Positions 41,666 to 46,596 of a stretch of DNA of 46,596 bases are shown here, piece by piece (positions within the stretch are counted from its first letter, which is position 1; each line of letters starts with the position of its first letter). A model generated the notes under the pieces. It was not told where the DNA came from. It saw nothing but the letters and a program-made list of their open reading frames with translations, and ran no database searches. The position numbers were made by a program, and so were the translations under genes. The DNA comes from Cylindrospermum sp. FACHB-282 (GTDB taxonomy: Bacteria; Cyanobacteriota; Cyanobacteriia; Cyanobacteriales; Nostocaceae): the NCBI RefSeq assembly GCF_014697195.1, contig NZ_JACJRJ010000048.1:1-46596 (forward strand). Direction: 5' to 3'.

Positions 41666-42121
41666 ATGCAGGACATAGGCGACATCCTAGAGAACCGGGT
41701 ACTGCTGGTTGCTCTGGTAGCTTGTTTCATTGCTCAAGGATTGAAACTCGTAATTGAAATAGTCAAAAATCGCAAACTGAATGTACGTGTTTTAGTCACC
41801 ACCGGCGGGATGCCTAGCGCCCACTCAGCCCTGGTGACAGCCCTTGCAGCTGGTGTGGGGCAAACTATTGGTTGGGCCTCTCCTGACTTTGCTCTGGCTA
41901 CGGTTTTTGCCATCATCGTCATGTACGATGCCGCTGGTGTTCGTCAAGCCGCCGGAAAACAAGCTCGTATCCTCAACCAAATGATTGATGAATTGTTTGA
42001 TGAAAAGCATGAATTTAGCCAAGACCGCCTCAAGGAATTGCTCGGACATACACCAGTTCAAGTAATAGCTGGGTCGGCTTTGGGTGTAACTATTTATTGG
42101 TTAGCTAGGTCGGCTTATTAG
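41666..42121 (+). CDS. Divergent PAP2 / DUF212 family membrane protein
   Basis: A 151-residue protein with about four hydrophobic segments and the DUF212 core: GGMPSAHSALVTALAAGVG, VMYDAAGVRQAAGKQARILN and LKELLGHTPVQVIAGSALGV. PSAH resembles one part of the PAP2 phosphatase active site, but the full PAP2 triad is not obvious, hence 'divergent'. It lies directly after crtE, a layout conserved in cyanobacteria, which suggests a role in prenyl-phosphate or lipid metabolism; that remains inference. Confidence 0.88.
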   Translation: MQDIGDILENRVLLVALVACFIAQGLKLVIEIVKNRKLNVRVLVTTGGMPSAHSALVTALAAGVGQTIGWASPDFALATVFAIIVMYDAAGVRQAAGKQARILNQMIDELFDEKHEFSQDRLKELLGHTPVQVIAGSALGVTIYWLARSAY

Positions 42122-42255
42122 TCATTCTTTGTCTGTTTTGACTAAACACCTTGATTGAAATTCTACGAACTTAGTTAAGCATCGCGCACATTGCCTCAGA
42201 TGCTTTATTTCGCATTTCAGAATTGGGTTGAATTCTGTGCCACATAGACCATTCG

Positions 42256-42282
42256 TAGGGACACAGCAATGCTGTGTCCCTA
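42256..42282. repeat. 13-bp near-continuous palindrome
   Basis: TAGGGACACAGCA (42256-42268), one A, then the exact complement (42270-42282). It is a dispersed palindromic element of a type common in cyanobacterial intergenic regions. It may also stop transcription after the DUF212 gene, although no T-run follows. Confidence 0.85.
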
Positions 42283-42407
42283 ATGCGTATTACATCCAAG
42301 GGAGAACCGCTAACGTTATCGCAATTTGTCGCCGCTTACCACAGGTATCGCACCAAAAGACAACAGTACAATAGTTAACAAGTCTTATTCACAGCAGAAT
42401 CACAGCT

Positions 42408-42641
42408 ATGACTCAGTTACTTGAACAAGCGATCGCACGAGTAAAGCAACTTACGGGACTTGAGCAAGATAGAATTGCTACTTTAATTCTACAAGAACTA
42501 GAAAATCCTTTAGTCCAGCAAAACCTATCTATCATTGACGAAAGTGATAGCTGGACGGAACAAGACCAACTTGAACTAGCTTCCTTATCCTTACAGTATG
42601 CTGCTGACCTATTTCCAGAAAGTGAGGAAATAACAGAGTGA
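42408..42641 (+). CDS. Antitoxin of MazF/PemK-type pair
   Basis: A 77-residue acidic protein (EQAIARVKQLTGLEQDRIATLILQEL then SWTEQDQLELASLSLQYAADLFPE). No AbrB-like DNA-binding domain is evident; identification rests on position, size and the 4-bp overlap (GTGA) with the toxin gene that follows. It probably binds the toxin through its acidic C-terminal helix. Confidence 0.7.
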   Translation: MTQLLEQAIARVKQLTGLEQDRIATLILQELENPLVQQNLSIIDESDSWTEQDQLELASLSLQYAADLFPESEEITE

Positions 42642-42985
42642 CATTTAATCCTGGTGATGTTGTGACAGTTGATTTTCCGGGTGTCGCTGGTATTAAACGC
42701 CGTCCGGCTGTAGTTTTGTCATCCGCTATTTATCACGCAAACCGTCCTGATGTGATAATTGGATTAATTACAACTCAAACAACAGCATTAGGACTTACTG
42801 ACTACATACTTCAAGATTGGTCAGCAGCCGGTTTGCGAATTGCGTCTGTTTTCCGCAGTTTTATTGTTACCCTTCCACCTTCAGCCAATGCGGTTTTGAT
42901 TGGTCATTTATCAGAACGTGATTGGCTGGGCGCTTGTGCCTGTGTCAAAATATCTCTTGCTGAGTTAGATAAACCTCAGCCATAG
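42638..42985 (+). CDS. MazF/PemK-family endoribonuclease toxin
   Basis: A 115-residue PemK/MazF-fold protein. Diagnostic features are FNPGDVVTVDFPGVAGIKRRPAVVLS near the start, LITTQTT in the middle and SVFRSFIVTLPPS, which supplies the RNA-contacting loop. It starts with GTG inside the antitoxin's last codons (GTGA). It should cut mRNA at short sequence motifs when free of antitoxin. This is the second toxin-antitoxin pair in the window and is unrelated to the PIN pair. Confidence 0.85.
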   Translation: MTFNPGDVVTVDFPGVAGIKRRPAVVLSSAIYHANRPDVIIGLITTQTTALGLTDYILQDWSAAGLRIASVFRSFIVTLPPSANAVLIGHLSERDWLGACACVKISLAELDKPQP

Positions 42986-43030
42986 CGAATAGGGAAAGGC
43001 AAAAAGTGCTATTTAGTAGAGATGACAAAA

Positions 43031-43693
43031 CTACTTTAAAGACACAGTTGAACGCAGCAACATCACTTTACGACTATCTACTAAAAGGGCAAAAAAACCG
43101 CGCTCATTCAGCTTTTGCAATGTGTTGTATGCTTCTTTTTGGTTAGTTGTATAAACTGCCAACAAGTAAGGGCGTTGTCCATAGGAAGCAAAACCCACAT
43201 TACCTTCCACCACCTGTTGCACAGTATTTGCCAGTTCTGGACGGTTGAAATAGTCCACCAGCACTGCATAACCCTCTCCTAAAGCTTGGGGACGATAGCT
43301 AATTGTCTGAGATGTTGTTGTTGGTGCTATTGCTGTTACTGGCGCTGTTGGTTTAGTGGTAATAATCGCCGACAACCCAACAATATTGTTAACATACCTC
43401 GCCCAACGATTGGCATCATCAATTTTTTTAAATCCGCCGATGCGCGTCACAGTTTCGTTGAGATATTTGCAGTTTATAGGTTTAAGTTCAGGTGGTAAGG
43501 CGCTACGCAACTGCTTTTGATTATCTGCTGTGGGGCTGACAACCAATAAAACATACTCCCCAGGGGTTGGAGGTTGACAACTGGGAATAGCTTGTTGGGC
43601 AAAGACAGGACTGATGCCACCAATCAAAGGGGCGATTGCTAACGCTAAAGTACTTGGTAAAGTTGGAAATCTTTGCACAAACGTTATACACAT
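43031..43693 (-). CDS. Exported SPOR-like domain protein
   Basis: A 220-residue protein with a signal peptide (LPSTLALAIAPLIGGISPVFA, cleavage after FAQ/A region). Two SPOR-like units follow: PGEYVLLVVSPTADNQKQL...RIGGFKKIDDANRWARYV and GYAVLVDYFNRPELANTV...YLLAVYTTNQKEAYNTLQKL. SPOR domains bind denuded peptidoglycan, so a periplasmic wall-binding role is plausible. The linker (TKPTAPVTAIAPTTTSQ) is Thr/Pro-rich. Apparently monocistronic. Confidence 0.65.
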   Translation of the reverse strand: MCITFVQRFPTLPSTLALAIAPLIGGISPVFAQQAIPSCQPPTPGEYVLLVVSPTADNQKQLRSALPPELKPINCKYLNETVTRIGGFKKIDDANRWARYVNNIVGLSAIITTKPTAPVTAIAPTTTSQTISYRPQALGEGYAVLVDYFNRPELANTVQQVVEGNVGFASYGQRPYLLAVYTTNQKEAYNTLQKLNERGFFALLVDSRKVMLLRSTVSLK

Positions 43694-43841
43694 AAATTCT
43701 ATTTTTTTAAGAGATTCATAAAAATATCTTTTGTTCCCCTCATCATAGATGGGGAGTTGGGGAAAATTTAAACTATATTTTTCTCTACTTCCCCATCCCT
43801 CAACTCTACTTTGTGGGCGATACTTAGAACCTAATAGTATA

Positions 43842-44171
43842 TTAGGAAACGGTAGCTAGAGATGCCAAGGCATCAGGGATTGTTTCCGAGGGAGCCTGAA
43901 ATTCCCCAGTGATTACATATTCTAGTCGCAGTTTTAGCCAAGTAATAAATTGGGAATTGGTGGAAATAATTGCCACAGAGTGTTTTGGAGACTTGGCCTT
44001 TACCTCTGCCAACTGGGGAGCTTCCAAAAAGGCTGGTTGCTTAACCAACCAAAAATCAATCTGTTTTTCTTGTTCGTGGTAGTGACGAGTGCGTTCCTTT
44101 AGCACTTCCTGAATTGGTTCTTCATGGAGGAGAAATTGTTGACTAGCCAAAACGTAATAGTATGTTTGCAT
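43842..44171 (-). CDS. ycf54: Ycf54 (Mg-protoporphyrin monomethylester cyclase complex subunit)
   Basis: A 109-residue soluble protein matching Ycf54 along its length: YYYVLASQQFLLHEEPIQE, VLKERTRHYHE, IDFWLVKQPAFL, VAIISTNSQFITWLKLRLEY, VITGEFQAPSETIPDPLASL-like end. Ycf54 is required for assembly and activity of the aerobic cyclase (AcsF/CycI) in chlorophyll synthesis. Next to a SnoaL-like gene on the same strand (66-bp gap); whether they are co-transcribed is not clear. Confidence 0.93.
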   Translation of the reverse strand: MQTYYYVLASQQFLLHEEPIQEVLKERTRHYHEQEKQIDFWLVKQPAFLEAPQLAEVKAKSPKHSVAIISTNSQFITWLKLRLEYVITGEFQAPSETIPDALASLATVS

Positions 44172-44237
44172 CTTCGTCCTGTGGTTGGTTAATGAATAAT
44201 TTATAGGGTACAGTACTGCATCCTGTACCCCGAAGAA

Positions 44238-44957
44238 CTAACTTTTCTTGAATCCCTTGAACCAAGAACTGAAGGGACAAGCATTACTTTGGTGTTCACC
44301 CAATACCTGTTTACCACCTGCCGTCAGCTTATCTAAGAACAGGGTGTTATCAAAGTAGTGTTCCAAGGAAACAATCTTTAAGTCGTCGGTAACGCGGGCA
44401 ATACTCATACCAATAATTTCCACTGTTTCTCCAGTCGGTGCATGGTCTTTGTATGCACCCTGAAAATGTCCCCAGTGCCGCCATTTGAATGTTACATTGG
44501 GTGGGCCTGAATAAACTTCTAGCACTTCCCAAGGAAATCCTTGAGGAAATGTGGACTGAAAGATTTTTGCTGATGATTCAAAGTTTTCTTCAGAAGCTTT
44601 GTAATGTTCTGAGTCAGCCATGAATAAATTGTAAGTACCTTGGGCTGATACATCTGCTGCTGTATATTCTACTCCACCGTTGGTACTAACACGAAATTTG
44701 TCATTGACAACTGACAACCACTGCTGCGGGTTGGTTTTGAAGGACACCTCCATCTCGAAGGTTCTCACCAAGTTTTGGACGATCGCCTCTAGTGTACCTT
44801 CTAGGTGATTCTGTGTGCTTTCTTGGGCGAGATTTTCTTTAGAGCGGGTATAATCTGGGGGTGTCTGATAGCGCCATTGGGCATCACTACTTTCTGCAAT
44901 CACCTGATCCCGATCCTGTACCCAAAGGGGAAGGTTGTTAGACTGTGTTGAGGTCAT
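44238..44957 (-). CDS. SnoaL/NTF2-like protein
   Basis: A 239-residue protein with a cone-shaped SnoaL-like fold by pattern: an N-terminal helical part (EAIVQNLVRTFEMEVSFKT), then FKWRHWGHFQGAYKDHAPTGETVEIIG and ISIARV-like strands with KIVSLEHYFDN. It resembles 'pathogen-related' SnoaL-like proteins conserved between plants and cyanobacteria. The final segment (ACPFSSWFKGFKK) has one Cys. The ligand is unknown. It is upstream of ycf54 on the same strand. Confidence 0.65.
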   Translation of the reverse strand: MTSTQSNNLPLWVQDRDQVIAESSDAQWRYQTPPDYTRSKENLAQESTQNHLEGTLEAIVQNLVRTFEMEVSFKTNPQQWLSVVNDKFRVSTNGGVEYTAADVSAQGTYNLFMADSEHYKASEENFESSAKIFQSTFPQGFPWEVLEVYSGPPNVTFKWRHWGHFQGAYKDHAPTGETVEIIGMSIARVTDDLKIVSLEHYFDNTLFLDKLTAGGKQVLGEHQSNACPFSSWFKGFKKS

Positions 44958-45070
44958 AGAAGGAGTTTTAGATTCAAGATGTAACTCTAAGTTTTGAGGA
45001 TTTCGCAGCTAATACCCCCCTAGGATCAATTAAAAATTAAAAATGAAGCAAAATTTTTAATTCTTAATTT

Positions 45071-45817
45071 TTAATGGGAGCGAAGCAACATGGCTTGTTT
45101 CATCTCTCGGACTGCTCGTTCTATACCTACTAATGCTGCTCGACTGATGATGGTATGGCCGATATTTAGTTCTTCCATGCCTGGAAGTGCAGCCACAGGA
45201 TAAACATTCCAATAGGTGAGTCCATGACCAGCATTGACGCGCAATCCAGCTTTTATGGCTTGTGTACAGCCTTCAGCTAATATCGCTAATTCTTGCTGGC
45301 GTTTTGTTTCATTTTTAGCTTCTGCATATTGCCCAGTGTGCAGTTCGATAAATTTCGCCTGGACATTGACAGATGCTTGAATTTGTGCTGGTTCGGCGTC
45401 GATAAATAGACTCACAGGAATGCCAGCGCTCTGCAATTTATCGACTATCTCCCCTATTCTAGCAATTTGCCCGACGATATCTAAACCGCCTTCTGTGGTG
45501 ACTTCTTGCCGTTTTTCGGGTACTAAAGTTACATAATCGGGTTTGATGTCGAGTGCGATCGCTAACATTTCATCTGTAGCCGCCATTTCTAGATTGAGAT
45601 GCGATCGCACCGTTTCCCGTAAAATACGTACATCCCTGTCTTGAATATGTCTTCTATCTTCCCGTAAATGTACTGTAATTCCATCTGCACCCCCTAATTC
45701 TGCCAGCACCGCCGCCGCTATAGGGTCAGGTTCCACCGTCTGCCGCGCTTGCCGGATGGTAGCGATATGGTCAATATTTACACCTAATGTAGGCACGCCT
45801 GGTTTCTCCAAATCCAC
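45071..45817 (-). CDS. pdxJ: Pyridoxine 5'-phosphate synthase PdxJ
   Basis: A 248-residue TIM-barrel enzyme that condenses 3-amino-2-oxopropyl phosphate with deoxyxylulose 5-phosphate in the DXP-dependent vitamin B6 pathway. Family motifs: [15 protein letters not shown] at the start, [47 protein letters not shown], and [12 protein letters not shown], and near the end [16 protein letters not shown]. Length is normal. Divergent from the Uma2 gene. Confidence 0.97.
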   Translation of the reverse strand: MDLEKPGVPTLGVNIDHIATIRQARQTVEPDPIAAAVLAELGGADGITVHLREDRRHIQDRDVRILRETVRSHLNLEMAATDEMLAIALDIKPDYVTLVPEKRQEVTTEGGLDIVGQIARIGEIVDKLQSAGIPVSLFIDAEPAQIQASVNVQAKFIELHTGQYAEAKNETKRQQELAILAEGCTQAIKAGLRVNAGHGLTYWNVYPVAALPGMEELNIGHTIISRAALVGIERAVREMKQAMLLRSH

Positions 45818-45941
45818 AGTCCTTAGACCTTAATTTTACCGGAAATACGGGTTAGGAGGTGTGTGTAAATTCGATTTTAAGTTTTGGTCATATTATTAAA
45901 GAAAGAGAATAATAATTGCCAAACCAAATTTCTGAGGCGAT

Positions 45942-46457
45942 ATGCTTTTAGAACTGCAACAAATTATCGTCAAACCAGGTCAACAAATGTTACTTAAAGA
46001 TATTAGTTGGCAGCAGTTAGAAAATATTCTAGAAGAAATGGGAGAAAAGCGTGCAGCGCGTATTTCTTATAGTCACGGCTGGTTAGAGATTATGGTTCCC
46101 CTACCCGAACACGAAAAAGATAAAGAGTTTCTTGGTGATTTAGTTAAAATTTTATTAGACCAACTCCAAATTGATTTTGAACCTTTAGGTTCTACAACTT
46201 TAAAAAATGAACGAATGAGGCAAGCAGTAGAACCAGATGCTTGTTTTTATATTCAAAATCAAGCCGTTGTAATTGGCAAAAATCATATTTACTTAAATAT
46301 AGACCCACCACCAGATTTAGCTATCGAAATTGATATTACCTCCCGTACTCAATTTGATAACTATCAGCTTTTGGGAGTTCCTGAACTTTGGCGATATAAA
46401 CAAAAAGGTTTAGAAATTTTCTTGCTACAACAGGGAAAATATAGGAATAATATTTGA
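45942..46457 (+). CDS. Uma2/DUF820 family PD-(D/E)XK nuclease, C-terminally short
   Basis: A 171-residue Uma2-type protein. The core motifs are present: EPDACFYIQN (Asp) and PPDLAIEIDITSRTQFDNY (Glu-x-Asp pattern) followed by LLGVPELWRYKQKGLEIFLL. In typical family members about 30-60 more residues follow this last segment; here the frame stops after QQGKYRNNI. This may be a natural short version or a frameshifted gene. Uma2 proteins are highly multiplied in cyanobacteria with no settled function. The region after the stop does not recover the missing C-terminus in any obvious frame. Confidence 0.75.
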   Translation: MLLELQQIIVKPGQQMLLKDISWQQLENILEEMGEKRAARISYSHGWLEIMVPLPEHEKDKEFLGDLVKILLDQLQIDFEPLGSTTLKNERMRQAVEPDACFYIQNQAVVIGKNHIYLNIDPPPDLAIEIDITSRTQFDNYQLLGVPELWRYKQKGLEIFLLQQGKYRNNI

Positions 46458-46513
46458 TTTTTGAAAAAAAATAAGAGATAATACGGAGAGAGCATACAAG
46501 TCTAAAACAGAAC

Positions 46514-46596
46514 AATGATAAAGCAGTATTTAGAACAAGAGATACCTGCGGTGGGTGGAGTCATCGGCGAACTACAGGAATTTATAGCTCAAAATC
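46514..46596 (+). CDS. Start of an unidentified gene, cut by the window edge
   Basis: An ATG at 46514 opens a frame (MIKQYLEQEIPAVGGVIGEL...) that stays open to the end of the window. GGAGAGAG lies about 25 nt upstream, which is too far for a normal ribosome site. Too short to identify. Confidence 0.3.

Overview
The window is chromosomal DNA from a cyanobacterium, most likely a filamentous, heterocyst-type Nostocales member. The sequence shows frequent HIP1 octamers (GCGATCGC, e.g. 375-382 and 9043-9050), tandem heptanucleotide repeats, dispersed two-hairpin repeats, and cyanobacterial marker genes: pcxA, ycf54, a PedR-like regulator, crtE, cyanoexosortase A and DUF1822/DUF6391 families. No transposase, integrase, rRNA, tRNA or CRISPR array was found.

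Layout. (1) 16-6333, minus strand: a four-gene cassette of sigma-70-like factor, CHAT-TPR protein, DUF1822 protein and CHAT-CHASE2 protein. The last gene looks frameshifted at the left edge. (2) 6.5-14.6 kb: a DUF2330 exported protein with an RnfD-like membrane protein, a convergent deacetylase/MltA cell-wall pair, pcxA, and a large degenerate SF1-helicase-like P-loop protein. (3) 15.2-21.4 kb: cyanoexosortase A without an adjacent partner gene, a YbjQ-like fragment, msrA, a Ser/Thr kinase, a repeat-rich gap, a glycosyltransferase, DUF6391 and a PedR-like LuxR regulator. (4) 21.8-27 kb: PfkB sugar kinase, HIRAN/HipA_N-like protein with a frameshifted small upstream gene, gluconokinase, sfsA, GAF-GGDEF diguanylate cyclase and a free-standing 2OG-Fe oxygenase. 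(5) 27-32.3 kb: TPR protein, an N-lobe-less pseudokinase, an array of two-hairpin repeats, a second kinase with an Ala/Trp/Gly-rich membrane tail, and a PIN toxin-antitoxin pair. (6) 32.3-37.1 kb: mutS carrying a repeat-derived insertion, then an AAA ATPase/PIN-like nuclease pair with a truncated second ATPase upstream. (7) 37.2-46.6 kb: mostly housekeeping genes (AI-2E/PerM transporter, Nudix, OB-fold lipoprotein, folD-crtE-DUF212 cluster, MazF pair, SPOR-like protein, ycf54, SnoaL-like, pdxJ) and a shortened Uma2 nuclease.

How they fit together. Housekeeping functions (folate, isoprenoid/carotenoid, chlorophyll cyclase, vitamin B6, mismatch repair, proton homeostasis) are interleaved with accessory modules. 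These are the CHAT-protease cassette, kinase/TPR cluster, two toxin-antitoxin pairs and the ATPase-nuclease pair. The best candidates for an under-described system are the sigma/CHAT/DUF1822/CHAT cassette and the AAA ATPase plus PIN-like nuclease pair. The clearest structural signal is a dispersed two-hairpin repeat whose stems vary by compensatory changes. All functional statements rest on motif recognition by eye; no database search was run.
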